63,933 nt of DNA from Gemmatimonadota bacterium. GTDB taxonomy: Bacteria > Latescibacterota > UBA2968 > GCA-2709665. Within the stretch, counting starts at the first letter, position 1; each line of letters begins with the position of its first letter. The stretch is taken from contig JAPPFJ010000015.1 in NCBI GenBank assembly GCA_028877215.1, positions 28,745 through 92,677 of the forward strand, read 5' to 3'. The notes beneath the pieces are model-generated. The model was not told the origin of the DNA. It searched no databases and was given only the letters and a program-made list of their open reading frames with translations. The position numbers were made by a program, and so were the translations under genes. Shown in pieces: positions 7,903 through 16,845 of the stretch.

Positions 7903-8589
7903 TCACTCCCGGGTTTTTGCCGTATCCGCCACCGCACCCAGATTCAGGTTCAGCGGGCCGGACGTATCCCGCTTTGCATCGATCATAACCGGAGACAATG
8001 GCGCTGATTCGGAAGGAGCATCCACGCCCACGTCGATATCCGGGCCCGTCGTGTCCGCCGCGGCCGGCTCCGGCTTCCGGCCCCAGAAGTCGGGCGTTGC
8101 GTTCAGATAGTAGGTGATATTGTTATTGGTCAGATAAACCGCTTTACCGGACCCGAGACGCACATAATTCTTGCTCCAGTCCCGCCTGGACTGGCCGAAC
8201 ACGAAAGCGGCCAGTTCCGCACCCCCCGCGTTCCTTACGGACAACCGGGTCCCGGCTGAATCGTCCACCGAATAGACGTTCCACCGGTCCGCGTTCCGGG
8301 TCATCAGGGTCGTGCGCTCGACCTTTAACACCCTGTCGAACAGATTGTCAATCGGCGCCTCCCGCACCTCCAGGGAATCGTGGCCCACAAGCCGCCACAC
8401 GTCGCCGTCGAGCCGCAGCTCAACGCGTTCGTCCCCGCGTTCGATCACGACCTGCTGAACGTCGTCCCTGCTTCCCTCATAAATCTGTGTGCCGGAAGCG
8501 GTATGCCTCGTCTTGGAAAACTGAACGTAAGCGACGCCGGCGGCCAGCGCCAGAATCACAATCAGCCACAACCTGAACCGTTTAACCAT
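7903..8589 (-). CDS. DUF4340-family membrane-anchored protein
   Basis: The protein has 228 residues, one N-terminal membrane helix (about residues 6-23) and a beta-rich outer part. Pieces such as VVIERGDERVELRLDGDVWRL and RLGSGKAVYLTNNNITYYLN fit the DUF4340 family. That family is found next to GldG-type ABC genes, as here. The C-terminal ~55 residues are rich in Asp, Pro and Ala and look unstructured. Its start overlaps the end of the GldG-like gene by eight bases, which implies coupled translation. It probably works as an accessory of the exporter; its exact role is unknown. Confidence 0.85.
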   Translation of the reverse strand: MVKRFRLWLIVILALAAGVAYVQFSKTRHTASGTQIYEGSRDDVQQVVIERGDERVELRLDGDVWRLVGHDSLEVREAPIDNLFDRVLKVERTTLMTRNADRWNVYSVDDSAGTRLSVRNAGGAELAAFVFGQSRRDWSKNYVRLGSGKAVYLTNNNITYYLNATPDFWGRKPEPAAADTTGPDIDVGVDAPSESAPLSPVMIDAKRDTSGPLNLNLGAVADTAKTRE

Positions 8590-10084
8590 ATTGCTCCTCC
8601 AACATCCTTGCGCGCCCGGCTTCCCGTCGCCATCTCAGCAACCCGTACGCAACGATCAGAACCGGCGGCAGCAAGACATTCAGCCATTTCCAGCGCGCCT
8701 TCTCGGCGTCGCCGAGTTCCGCGAGAGGGCGGGTCGTAATCTCCCGGGAGCGGAGCGCCACCAGGTCGCTGTCGCCCATCAGGAAATCGGCGACATTCGC
8801 AATAAAGACGAAATTCTCCGGAAAAGTCCCCCCCGATTCGTCTTCGAACAGACCGGAATCACCCACCAGAACGACCTGGCTCACTCCCTGCGGACCTTCC
8901 CGCTGCGCCAGCGCCCCCACCACCTTTCCCTGTTGATTCAACGTATTGAAGAACGGATTCTCCAGAGGACGCAGATTGAAGAACCCGGTCATCACGCCGG
9001 ACCGGTCGGACGTATACATCAGCGGCATGGTCCGCACGGCGCCGGCGGCCGAGTCGGCGAGCGAAATCTCGCTGCTGAAGAGCAGGCGCACCTGTTCGAG
9101 TCCGTTCACCGTCAGATGCTCCCCGAAGCGGTGTACCACCGGGAAGAACGGATACTCCAACTGTGAGCTCATTTGAAGGAACCCGTGGCGCTGCCTGATC
9201 GTGATCGCGCTGCACCGCTGGTCCAGCACCAGGTTTTCCTTCACCTGCAGGCCCAACGATTCAAGGAATTCAAACAGATTTGACTGTATCGGCGTGCCGC
9301 GTTGCCCCTCCAGGTCACCGGTGACCCGCCCCTGACCGATGAACAGATTGCCCCCGCGGTCCACGAACGCCTCCAGATTCCTGAGCTCAACCTCGCTCAA
9401 CGAATCCGTCACCCCGCCGATCATCAACAGGCCGATGTCATCGGGCACCGGTGAGGCCAGTCTGATGTTCCGAACGAGGTACGACTGCTGAAGCACGGCG
9501 GAGACGTTCCGAACCCTGGGCGGCTCGGAGCCTATAATCGCAAATGCCAACGCCTGCTTTTCCGTATCGATAAGCTTCTTGATCTGCGTGGTGATTTCAT
9601 ACTCGAGGCCGGTTGTGCTTTCAATCACCGGGATGACCTCACGTCCGTCTCCATAGAGAAAGACCATCCCCATGTAGACCCGCTTCACTTCCAGTTTGTC
9701 GTTCTCGACCACCTGGAGCTGAACGGGCTGAATCCCGTACTTCCGCGCTTCGTCCGCCAGCGTCTGGTCGTCTTCCGGCCGGAAGAACTCGAAACGCACG
9801 CGGCCACCGCCGAACGCTTCGTACTCCTCCAGAATATCCTGCAGGTATCGCCGGTTGTTGCCGTACTGGGCCGGAAGGTTGTCCGTAAAGTAGACCTTCA
9901 TCGTCAACAGATCTTCAACCTGCGCCACCACCCGTTTGCTGGAATCGGAAAGCGAATAGATCCCGTTCGCGGTCAGGTCCAGGCGAAAGAACAGGTCTCT
10001 GGACACGAAGTTAAGGGCCGCGACGATGACGACCGCCAACAGCAGATAGATGGTGAACGAACGTCTGTTGTGAACCGCAAGCAT
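8582..10084 (-). CDS. GldG-family ABC-associated membrane protein
   Basis: The protein has 500 residues. A membrane helix near residues 11-26 is followed by a long periplasmic region that begins with the family's DLTANGIYSLSDSSKRVV segment. A second helix lies near residues 465-485, before a basic tail. The region with LEAFVDRGGNLFIGQGRV is the glutamine-amidotransferase-like fold seen in this family. In flavobacteria GldG acts with GldA and GldF in an ABC system needed for gliding. Non-gliding bacteria carry the same trio with unknown cargo, and no gliding genes are in view here. Confidence 0.87.
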   Translation of the reverse strand: MLAVHNRRSFTIYLLLAVVIVAALNFVSRDLFFRLDLTANGIYSLSDSSKRVVAQVEDLLTMKVYFTDNLPAQYGNNRRYLQDILEEYEAFGGGRVRFEFFRPEDDQTLADEARKYGIQPVQLQVVENDKLEVKRVYMGMVFLYGDGREVIPVIESTTGLEYEITTQIKKLIDTEKQALAFAIIGSEPPRVRNVSAVLQQSYLVRNIRLASPVPDDIGLLMIGGVTDSLSEVELRNLEAFVDRGGNLFIGQGRVTGDLEGQRGTPIQSNLFEFLESLGLQVKENLVLDQRCSAITIRQRHGFLQMSSQLEYPFFPVVHRFGEHLTVNGLEQVRLLFSSEISLADSAAGAVRTMPLMYTSDRSGVMTGFFNLRPLENPFFNTLNQQGKVVGALAQREGPQGVSQVVLVGDSGLFEDESGGTFPENFVFIANVADFLMGDSDLVALRSREITTRPLAELGDAEKARWKWLNVLLPPVLIVAYGLLRWRREAGRARMLEEQYG

Positions 10085-10087
10085 CGA

Positions 10088-10801
10088 CTACCTCCACTTT
10101 CTCATTTCCAGAACCCGCAGGGTGAGCGCCAGAAACAGCCAGATCATCCCGGCAAAATAGACAAGGTTCCTGGAATCCACGACACCCCTTGCGATATTCG
10201 ACAAATGGAAGTCCACACTGATGTATTGCGCGATTGTCGCCAGCCCCGCCGGGATGAACAGCAGCAGCTTGTCCAGCAGGAAAAACACCATAATGATCGC
10301 AAGCGCGATAATCAGCGAAACCACCTGGTTTTCGGCCAGACTGCTTGCAAACGTCCCCACGGCAGCGTAGAACGCGCCCACGAGGACCAGGCCCACGTAT
10401 CCGGTCATCACCGCGCCGACGTCGACGTGCGTGCCAACGGCCAGGAGCGTGAGAAAATGCACCAGCGTAAACAGCAGCCCCACAACGATCAGGCTCACGG
10501 CCGCCAGGTATTTCCCCGTTACGAATTCAATGTCCTGGATCGGCATGGTTGACAGGACTTCCATGGTACCCAGGTTCTTTTCCCTTGCGATCAGTCCCAT
10601 GGATATGGCCGGCACGAAGAACAGGAAGACCAGCGGTACAATGTTGAAGAGCGCGCGCATATCGGACTGGCCGATCAGAAAGAACGTGCTCGTGAAGAAG
10701 TACCCGCTCAGAACCGCGAAAATGACCAGAAAGATGTAGGCCATGGGGCTGTTGAAATAGGAACGGAGTTCCTTCAGATAGATCGCCTTCGTATTACGCA
10801 T
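10088..10801 (-). CDS. ABC-2-type permease, GldF-like
   Basis: The protein has 237 residues and about six hydrophobic helices. It begins with a short cytoplasmic ELRSYFNSPMAYIF segment typical of the ABC-2 permeases that pair with GldG-like proteins. The conserved cytoplasmic stretch REKNLGTMEVLSTMPI lies near residue 75. Its start overlaps the end of the ATPase gene by eight bases, and the GldG-like gene follows after three bases. It would form the channel of the exporter in the inner membrane. Confidence 0.88.
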   Translation of the reverse strand: MRNTKAIYLKELRSYFNSPMAYIFLVIFAVLSGYFFTSTFFLIGQSDMRALFNIVPLVFLFFVPAISMGLIAREKNLGTMEVLSTMPIQDIEFVTGKYLAAVSLIVVGLLFTLVHFLTLLAVGTHVDVGAVMTGYVGLVLVGAFYAAVGTFASSLAENQVVSLIIALAIIMVFFLLDKLLLFIPAGLATIAQYISVDFHLSNIARGVVDSRNLVYFAGMIWLFLALTLRVLEMRKWR

Positions 10802-11738
10802 TGGACGCCCCCTCCGCCGTGAGATTCCTGAATACGTCCTCCAGCTGAACCCGAGCCTGGCTCATTTCCAGGATCACCCATCCCTGTTCTCTGGCATAAT
10901 GGAAAATTCGTTCCCTGGGATCCGTGTCGCGGTCGTACTCCAGGACCAGCGTTCGAGATCCGTTATTCTCGGCCGTATCTGAAAGCGAAACACCCTGCAG
11001 CTGTTCGGGCAGCCCCTGCACGCTCTCCTCCTCGGCCTGTTTGACCTCCAGCGTCAACTGCGTCTGACCCCTGAAGCTGGACATCAGTTCCTCGCGAAGC
11101 CCGTCAGCCACGATTTCACCGTTGTGAATGATGATGATCCGGTCCACGGTCGCTTCGATTTCCTGCAGGATGTGGCTAGACATGATCAACGTCTTCTCGC
11201 GCCCGAGCGAACGGATCAACTCGCGGATTTCCACGATCTGGTTGGGATCGAGCCCGGTCACGGGCTCGTCCAGAATCAGTATATCCGGATCGTGCAGCAT
11301 TGCCGTTGCCAGGCCGATTCGCTGCTTGTACCCCTTGGAGCACTCCTGCACGGCCCGGTGGACGACGCCCGCAAGCCCGCACTGCTCGACGACGCGATCC
11401 AGCGCCTGCCGGAACGCGCGCCCCTCCATGCGCCGGATCGTCGCAATAAACGAAAGCAGGTCGTAAACGATCATTTCACCGTAAAGCGGATTCAACTCCG
11501 GCAGGTACCCCACACGCCTTCGGATCTCCAGTGAATCGTCGACGATGTTCATGTCGTCCACGAAAACGTCGCCGGCGGTTGCCGACAGATACCCGGTCAT
11601 CACCTTCAGCGTGGTTGACTTGCCGGCGCCGTTCTCACCCAGGAATCCCAGGATTTCGCCATCGTTGACCTGGAAGCTGATGTCCCGAACGGCCTGGACG
11701 TCACCGTAGTTCTTGACTAGGTTCTCCACACGGATCAT
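10794..11738 (-). CDS. ABC transporter ATP-binding protein, GldA-like
   Basis: The protein has 314 residues. Walker A is GENGAGKST near residues 34-42. The signature loop is an unusual CSKGYKQRIGLA in place of LSGGQ, a form common in this exporter group. Walker B with its catalytic Glu is ILILDEPVTGLDP near 150-162, and the switch His is in MSSHILQE. The C-terminal ~100 residues are the extra domain of drug- and Gld-type exporters. It is the first gene of the minus-strand operon. Confidence 0.92.
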   Translation of the reverse strand: MIRVENLVKNYGDVQAVRDISFQVNDGEILGFLGENGAGKSTTLKVMTGYLSATAGDVFVDDMNIVDDSLEIRRRVGYLPELNPLYGEMIVYDLLSFIATIRRMEGRAFRQALDRVVEQCGLAGVVHRAVQECSKGYKQRIGLATAMLHDPDILILDEPVTGLDPNQIVEIRELIRSLGREKTLIMSSHILQEIEATVDRIIIIHNGEIVADGLREELMSSFRGQTQLTLEVKQAEEESVQGLPEQLQGVSLSDTAENNGSRTLVLEYDRDTDPRERIFHYAREQGWVILEMSQARVQLEDVFRNLTAEGASNA

Positions 11739-11954
11739 GCACGGTCCTCCTTCAACCCATGTTACCGGATTACACCTGGCGCACTTGAATTCGACCGGAA
11801 AATTAAAAAAAAAAGTCGGATCGTGTCAAGCCCCCGATCAGAAAAACGCACCGGTGCGGGTCCGCTGTGCCTCAAGCGGCAGATCGTGCATCCATGTTTT
11901 CGGTGGGCTTCAGCGAGAGCGTGACGACGAATTTATAAGGTTACTTGATTTTCC

Positions 11955-11983
11955 TTGACACGCCTTTACAAATCCTGTAATAT
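11955..11983 (+). promoter_or_regulatory. Consensus promoter upstream of ilvN
   Basis: TTGACA (11955-11960), a spacer of exactly 17 bases and TAATAT (11978-11983) make one of the best promoter matches in the window. Transcription would begin near 11990, at the left edge of a type B repeat element, leaving a leader of about 515 bases before the ilvN ATG. The divergent Gld-type operon starts at 11738. Confidence 0.65.
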
Positions 11984-11990
11984 TCGTATT

Positions 11991-12183
11991 TTAGAAGCTG
12001 AATTAAAATTCACGGCGGACTTCGCGCGGCTGCAAGAGCGCCGGTCGGCGTTGGTCAAATCCACCCGTCTTACGAGATCGAGGCTGCGCTTGCTCGCCTC
12101 TCTTGGGCGAATTTTCCCGCCTTGCCCGTCACTTTTTCGCTCGCGCTCGGGAACACGCCGGTAATTTTAACACAGCTTCTTAA
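11991..12183. repeat. Type B inverted-repeat element, copy 1 (193 bp)
   Basis: The ends are TTAGAAGCTG (11991) and CAGCTTCTTAA (to 12183), an imperfect terminal inverted repeat. By eye the element is more than 80% identical, over its whole length, to the reverse complement of 23486-23680. The longest shared run is 27 bases, starting CAAGAGCGCCGG in this copy. No reading frame is evident inside. It behaves like a short non-autonomous mobile element (MITE-like). Confidence 0.8.
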
Positions 12184-12219
12184 GATCAGGATGGTCGGAT
12201 CCAAATGGAGAGTGCGACG

Positions 12220-12378
12220 ATGATTCCTTACACCCCAACCTGCGCACCAGTGTCCTCCGGCGCCTGCCCCTTCCCGGCACCGCGCCCTTCCACCGCGCAC
12301 GCCGTCGCACGTACGCGAATTCTTGTTCTCCCCGCATCCTCAAGCCTCTTACTGTCCGCCATCCTTCCGGACAATTGA
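12220..12378 (+). CDS. Candidate branched-chain leader peptide
   Basis: A frame of 52 residues runs from the ATG at 12220, with GGAG nine bases upstream, to TGA at 12376-12378. Its last 20 residues contain nine Ile, Leu or Val, in the clusters ILVL, LLL and IL. The first half is rich in Pro, Ala and Ser and looks unlike a folded protein. It ends 128 bases before ilvN and overlaps the first pairing segment of the attenuator described next. By analogy with known ilv and leu leader peptides it would sense charged branched-chain tRNAs. This is inference; the product has no recognised family. Confidence 0.5.
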   Translation: MIPYTPTCAPVSSGACPFPAPRPSTAHAVARTRILVLPASSSLLLSAILPDN

Positions 12379-12497
12379 ACGCACACAAGAGGCTCTCTTC
12401 CAAGTCGAATCCCCTGAAAAACCAGAAAACGCCGATCCCGGAACGAGCCTCTCGGGCAATCGCCATGACCTTGCCCTGTCAAATGCTTGCCAAGAGG
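12342..12497 (+). promoter_or_regulatory. Candidate attenuator with four mutually exclusive pairing segments
   Basis: Four short segments alternate in complementarity. Segment 1 is AGCCTCTT (12343-12350), inside the leader peptide's Leu codons. Segment 2 is AAGAGGCTC (12387-12395), segment 3 is GAGCCTCT (12445-12452), and segment 4 is AGAGG (12493-12497) in the ilvN ribosome site. Pairings 1:2, 2:3 and 3:4 are possible but compete. A ribosome stalled on the Leu codons would cover segment 1, letting 2 pair with 3 and leaving the ilvN ribosome site open. Without stalling, 1:2 would free 3 to mask it. A small hairpin TGTCCG/CGGACA (12353-12373) lies between. I see no U tract, so control would be translational. 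Confidence 0.45.
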
Positions 12498-12505
12498 AAC
12501 GAAAA

Positions 12506-13018
12506 ATGCCAATACGACACACCATTTCCGCGCTGGTCGAGAACCATTTCGGCGTTCTTTGCCGCATCTCAGGCCTGTTTTCCAGCCGAGGTTTCAATAT
12601 CGACAGTCTCTCCGTCGGTGAAACAGAAGATCCCACGATTTCGCGCATGACCATTGTCGTGCGGGGCGACGACCGCGTGCTGGAGCAGGTGGTCAAGCAA
12701 CTCAACCGGCTGGTGGACGTCATCCGGGTCATCGACATCACGCAGGGCGAATTCGTCGAACGCGAACTGGCGCTCATCAACGTGAAAACCCGAATCGACA
12801 CACGTTCCGAGATCATCCAGATCGCGGAAATCTTCAGGGCCGGCGTCGTGGATGTCAGTACCAACTCAATGACCATCGAAGTCACTGGAAAAGAGGACAA
12901 GATCGGGGCGATGATCAACATGCTCCGGGATTACGGAATCAACGAAATCGCCAGGACCGGCACGGTCGCGCTTCTGCGCGACTCCCAGACGAAGCAGGTT
13001 GCCGGGGGCGGGGACTGA
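12506..13018 (+). CDS. ilvN: Acetolactate synthase small (regulatory) subunit
   Basis: The 170-residue protein has the usual length of IlvN/IlvH. The N-terminal ACT domain reads [34 protein letters not shown], which is diagnostic, and a second ferredoxin-like domain follows ([25 protein letters not shown]). It binds valine and tunes the catalytic subunit, which makes acetolactate and acetohydroxybutyrate for Val, Leu and Ile synthesis. The start at 12506 has AGAGGA eight bases upstream. The catalytic partner ilvB, normally next door, is not in this window. Confidence 0.95.
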   Translation: MPIRHTISALVENHFGVLCRISGLFSSRGFNIDSLSVGETEDPTISRMTIVVRGDDRVLEQVVKQLNRLVDVIRVIDITQGEFVERELALINVKTRIDTRSEIIQIAEIFRAGVVDVSTNSMTIEVTGKEDKIGAMINMLRDYGINEIARTGTVALLRDSQTKQVAGGGD

Positions 13019-13127
13019 TGTTCTGATCCGATAATATCTAACCTTCAGCCGTCGATTCATCCCGTCTCGCTACGTTCCCGTCGCTCGCCGGCCGAATTCA
13101 GGCAACTTTTTTCCGGGTCAGAACAAT
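13019..13127. repeat. Type A inverted-repeat element, internally deleted copy (109 bp)
   Basis: The element begins at the base after the ilvN stop with ATGTTCTGATCC and ends with GGGTCAGAACAAT. Its body is the reverse complement of the type A element at 57789-57949, with about 45 internal bases missing. Shared blocks include GTTGCCT, ATTCGGCC and CGTAGCGAGACGGGATGAAT. It fills most of the gap before leuA. Confidence 0.7.
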
Positions 13128-13164
13128 GGCACGACGCACCGCACGCAGGAGGCGATAGCACCCC

Positions 13165-14709
13165 ATGGATAATCAAGACCGTGTCGTTATCTTCGACACC
13201 ACGCTGCGTGACGCCGAACAGACGCCCGGCGCGAAACTTTCGGTTCGGGAGAAGATCGAAATCGCCCAACAGCTGGGCAAGCTGAAAGTCGACGTCATCG
13301 AAGCCGGCTTCCCCATCTCGTCCGACGAGGACTTTGAAGCGGTACGGCGAATCGGACAGGAAGTCGAAGGGCCGACCGTTTGCGGCCTTGCCAGAGCCGT
13401 AATGAAGGATATCGACCGGGCCGGCGAGGCGCTCAGTGGCGCCGCCGGACCCAGAATCCACACCTTCATCGGTACCTCGCCGAACCACATCTCCATGATC
13501 GGCAAGTCCCCCGCCGAAGTGCTCGGAATGGCCGTCGATGCCGTCAAAAGGGCCCGTGCGTACGTCGACGACGTGGAATTCTCTCCCATGGATGCCGCAC
13601 GTACCGAACCCGATTACCTCTATGCCGTCATCGAGGCATCGATCGAGGCCGGCGCCTCCACTGTCAATATACCCGATACCGTCGGTTATGCCGTACCCGA
13701 ACAATTCGGCGGGCTGATTCGCAATATTCGCGAAAATGTCCCGAATATCAACCGGGCCGTTATCAGTGTACATTGTCACGACGACCTCGGCATGGCGGTC
13801 ATCAACAGCCTTACAGCCATCCTCAACGGCGCCCGGCAGGCGGAATGTACCGTTAACGGTCTGGGTGAACGCGCCGGAAACGCCTCGCTTGAGGAAATCG
13901 TGATGGCAATCCGCACCCGGGGCGACTATTACGAGCTCTATACGAATATAGACTCCAGGGAGATCTGTCCGACAAGCCGGCTCGTCAGCCGCCTGATGGG
14001 AATCCCCGTCGCCCCGAACAAGGCCATTGTGGGCGCCAACGCCTTCGCGCACAGTTCCGGTATACACCAGGACGGCGTCCTTAAGAACCGTGCGAATTTT
14101 GAAATCATCGACCCGAAGGACGTGGGACTCGAAGCGACGAGCATCGTGCTCACGGCAAGATCGGGGCGGCACGCCCTTCGACACCGCCTCGAAGAACTGG
14201 GATACCACCTCGATCAGAGTGACCTGAACAAGGCGTACGAGCGATTCCTGACGGTGGCAGACAAGAAAAAGGAAGTGTACGACGAAGACCTGATGGCGAT
14301 CGTCGAGGACGAGATCCGGGACATCCCGGAGAAATACCAACTCCTGTATATGCACACCACGAGCGGCACCGGTACCATTCCCTCCGCCACCGTGCGGATC
14401 AGCGTGGACGGTGAAAGCGAAATCCAGGAGTCCGCGTGGGGCGACGGCCCTGTCGACGCCACCTACAAGGCCATCGCGAACGCCACCTCGACCGACGCCA
14501 AGGTCGACGAATACCACATCCGCTCCGTCACGCACGGCGCGGAAGCGATGGGCGAAGTCACGGTCAAGGTCAGCCAGAAGGATGACGACGCCACCGGAAG
14601 GGGCGCATCCACGGACATCATTCAGGCCAGCGCGAAAGCCTACATCAATGCGCTGAACCATCTGGCCCTGCGCGCGGGCGTACGGCGACATCGAACAGAA
14701 GCGGTATAA
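13165..14709 (+). CDS. leuA: 2-isopropylmalate synthase
   Basis: The 514-residue protein has full LeuA length. DTTLRDAEQTPGAKLS carries the catalytic Arg and metal-binding Asp at the N-terminus. The HCHDDLGMA metal-binding His pair and GLGERAGNASLEEIVMA follow near residues 205-250, then SGIHQDG. The C-terminal ~120 residues form the regulatory domain that binds leucine. It condenses acetyl-CoA with 2-oxoisovalerate, the first committed step to leucine. AGGAGG lies upstream at ideal spacing. A separate citramalate synthase-like gene lies downstream, so this copy is probably the true LeuA. Confidence 0.96.
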   Translation: MDNQDRVVIFDTTLRDAEQTPGAKLSVREKIEIAQQLGKLKVDVIEAGFPISSDEDFEAVRRIGQEVEGPTVCGLARAVMKDIDRAGEALSGAAGPRIHTFIGTSPNHISMIGKSPAEVLGMAVDAVKRARAYVDDVEFSPMDAARTEPDYLYAVIEASIEAGASTVNIPDTVGYAVPEQFGGLIRNIRENVPNINRAVISVHCHDDLGMAVINSLTAILNGARQAECTVNGLGERAGNASLEEIVMAIRTRGDYYELYTNIDSREICPTSRLVSRLMGIPVAPNKAIVGANAFAHSSGIHQDGVLKNRANFEIIDPKDVGLEATSIVLTARSGRHALRHRLEELGYHLDQSDLNKAYERFLTVADKKKEVYDEDLMAIVEDEIRDIPEKYQLLYMHTTSGTGTIPSATVRISVDGESEIQESAWGDGPVDATYKAIANATSTDAKVDEYHIRSVTHGAEAMGEVTVKVSQKDDDATGRGASTDIIQASAKAYINALNHLALRAGVRRHRTEAV

Positions 14710-14815
14710 CAGCCCGTTGTAAAGGCCCATCCGGGCTGAAGAGCAGCCCGTTATCCGGACGAACCGACGCCGTTTCCGGCGTCTGAAACGCAATTCGCGG
14801 AGGTCGACACCACTC

Positions 14816-16219
14816 ATGGGCAAGAGTCTGTTTTACAAGGTGTGGGACGCCCACGCCGTTCGCGAGCTTCCGTCGGGACAGACCCAACTCTTTATCGGCC
14901 TGCATCTGATTCATGAGGTCACCAGCCCGCAGGCATTCCAGATGATGCGTGAACGCGGCCTCGAAGTGGCATATCCCGAGCGCACCTATGCCACCGTAGA
15001 CCACATTGTCCCCACCGATATCCGTTCCCGTCCACTGATGGACACCATGGCGGAGGAAATGCTCGGCGCGATCGAGGTAAACACTCGGGAGTTCGATATA
15101 CCGCTTTTCAATCTTCACGACGACCGCCAGGGCATCGTCCATATCATCGGACCTGAACTCGGGCTCACGCAGCCGGGCATGACCATCGCCTGCGGGGACA
15201 GCCACACGTCGACACACGGGGCGTTCGGCGCCATCGCCTTCGGCATCGGAACGTCTCAGGTGCGCGACGTGCTGGCCACGCAGTGCCTGGCAATGCATCC
15301 GCTCAAGGTCCGTCGCATCGAAGTGACCGGCAGCCTCTCCAGCGGCGTCTACGCGAAAGACGTCATCCTCAACATCATCCGTCGTCTGGGCGTCAAGGGT
15401 GGCGTCGGCTACGCCTATGAATACGCCGGGCCGGTTGTCGACGGATTGAGTATGGAAGAACGCATGTCCATCTGCAACATGTCCATCGAAGGCGGCGCAC
15501 GCGCGGGATACGTCAACCCGGACCGGACCACATTCGACTATCTCAGGGGCCGGGCATATTCTCCGTCCAATGGCGGGTTCGAACGGGCCGTTGACTGGTG
15601 GAAGTCCATGGCATCGGACTCCGACGCCCACTACGACGATGTTTTCGAGTTGGACGGATCGGCGCTCGAACCTACGGTTACGTGGGGCATCACACCCGGC
15701 CAGGGCGTTTATGTCTCCGAAAAGATCCCCGCACTGCGGGATCTTCGCGACGACGAACGGGATGTCGCCGCCGAAGCCTACGAATACATGGATTTCGACG
15801 CCGGAAGCCCCATCGCGGGCACGCCCATCGACGTCGCGTTCATCGGTTCCTGCACCAACGGCCGGATTTCCGACCTCCGGGAGGCTGCCGGCATCGTGAA
15901 GGGCAACCGTGTGTCCGACAGCGTCAAGGCCCTTGTGGTGCCCGGCTCCGATGCGGTACGCAGGAACGCGGAAGCCGAAGGCCTGCACGAGATCTTCCGC
16001 GAAGCGGGGTTCGAGTGGCGGGACGCCGGCTGTTCCATGTGCCTGGCCATGAACCCGGACAAGCTGCAGCACCGCCAGATATGCGCCTCCTCCAGCAACC
16101 GGAATTTCAAAGGCCGCCAGGGCAGTCCGACCGGCCGCACCCTCCTGATGAGTCCTGCGATGGTCGCGGCCGCGGCCGTTTCGGGTGAAGTAACGGACGT
16201 GCGCGCCATGTTGGCGTGA
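14816..16219 (+). CDS. leuC: 3-isopropylmalate dehydratase large subunit
   Basis: The protein has 467 residues, as expected for LeuC. The aconitase-type 4Fe-4S cluster ligands are visible: Cys in [12 protein letters not shown] near residue 345, and [10 protein letters not shown] near 405-414. [13 protein letters not shown] and [10 protein letters not shown] are further family motifs. With LeuD it isomerises 2- to 3-isopropylmalate. A GGAGGT ribosome site precedes it. About 105 bases separate it from leuA and hold only short GC-rich hairpins. Confidence 0.97.
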   Translation: MGKSLFYKVWDAHAVRELPSGQTQLFIGLHLIHEVTSPQAFQMMRERGLEVAYPERTYATVDHIVPTDIRSRPLMDTMAEEMLGAIEVNTREFDIPLFNLHDDRQGIVHIIGPELGLTQPGMTIACGDSHTSTHGAFGAIAFGIGTSQVRDVLATQCLAMHPLKVRRIEVTGSLSSGVYAKDVILNIIRRLGVKGGVGYAYEYAGPVVDGLSMEERMSICNMSIEGGARAGYVNPDRTTFDYLRGRAYSPSNGGFERAVDWWKSMASDSDAHYDDVFELDGSALEPTVTWGITPGQGVYVSEKIPALRDLRDDERDVAAEAYEYMDFDAGSPIAGTPIDVAFIGSCTNGRISDLREAAGIVKGNRVSDSVKALVVPGSDAVRRNAEAEGLHEIFREAGFEWRDAGCSMCLAMNPDKLQHRQICASSSNRNFKGRQGSPTGRTLLMSPAMVAAAAVSGEVTDVRAMLA

Positions 16220-16228
16220 AAGGACCCG

Positions 16229-16828
16229 ATGATGAACGGTGCATCCTCCTCGGTAAACCGCGCGGCAGGTCGAGGTATTCCGTTGCGGGGCAACGATATC
16301 GATACCGACCGGATCATTCCGGCGAGGTACCTGCGCAACATCACTTTCGAGGGCCTGGGGGAATTCGCCTTCGAAGACGACCGGAAGTCCACGGACCATC
16401 CCTTCGACGACGACCGGTACCGCGGGGCCTCGATTCTGGTGGTCAACGGCAACTTCGGTTGCGGTTCTTCCCGTGAGCACGCACCGCAGGCCATCATGCG
16501 ATGGGGTATCAGGGCCATCGTCGGCGAGTCGTTCGCGGAGATATTCCAGGGCAACTGCACGGCAATGGGCCTGCCCTGCGTCACCGCGCCAGCCGGAAGT
16601 ATACAGGCGCTGATGGATGCCGTCGAATCCGATCCGGAAAGCGAGATAGCCGTCGACCTGGAAGAACGGACCCTGTCATGCGGCGATCTCGGGTTCGACA
16701 TCCGGATTCCCGACGGCGACCGCATTCAACTCCTTGAAGGAACGTGGGATGCCACCGGGATGCTTCTGGAGGGTCGTGAGTCCGTTCGGTCCATCGCACG
16801 TGGTCTCCCCTATATATCAGGATTTTAA
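16229..16828 (+). CDS. leuD: 3-isopropylmalate dehydratase small subunit
   Basis: The 199-residue protein carries LeuD motifs: GNDIDTDRIIPARYLR near the start, NFGCGSSREHAPQA near residues 75-88, and SFAEIFQGNCTAMGLP. It forms the swivel domain that completes the LeuC active site. It begins nine bases after the leuC stop, so the two are made together. Two in-frame ATG codons lie at 16229 and 16232; the first is used here. Confidence 0.96.
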   Translation: MMNGASSSVNRAAGRGIPLRGNDIDTDRIIPARYLRNITFEGLGEFAFEDDRKSTDHPFDDDRYRGASILVVNGNFGCGSSREHAPQAIMRWGIRAIVGESFAEIFQGNCTAMGLPCVTAPAGSIQALMDAVESDPESEIAVDLEERTLSCGDLGFDIRIPDGDRIQLLEGTWDATGMLLEGRESVRSIARGLPYISGF

Positions 16829-16845
16829 CGCATTGGAGGAAGCCT

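Noticed and set aside
11990..12505. T-box or other riboswitch before ilvN
   Set aside because: I saw no T-box motif or specifier-loop layout and no known riboswitch core. The leader peptide with alternative pairing fits better.
13057..14823. Long minus-strand frame opposite leuA, and similar long antisense frames opposite leuC, gatA and others
   Set aside because: They mirror strongly coding, GC-rich genes on the other strand, have no family similarity and lack ribosome sites. Long shadow frames are common at this GC content.
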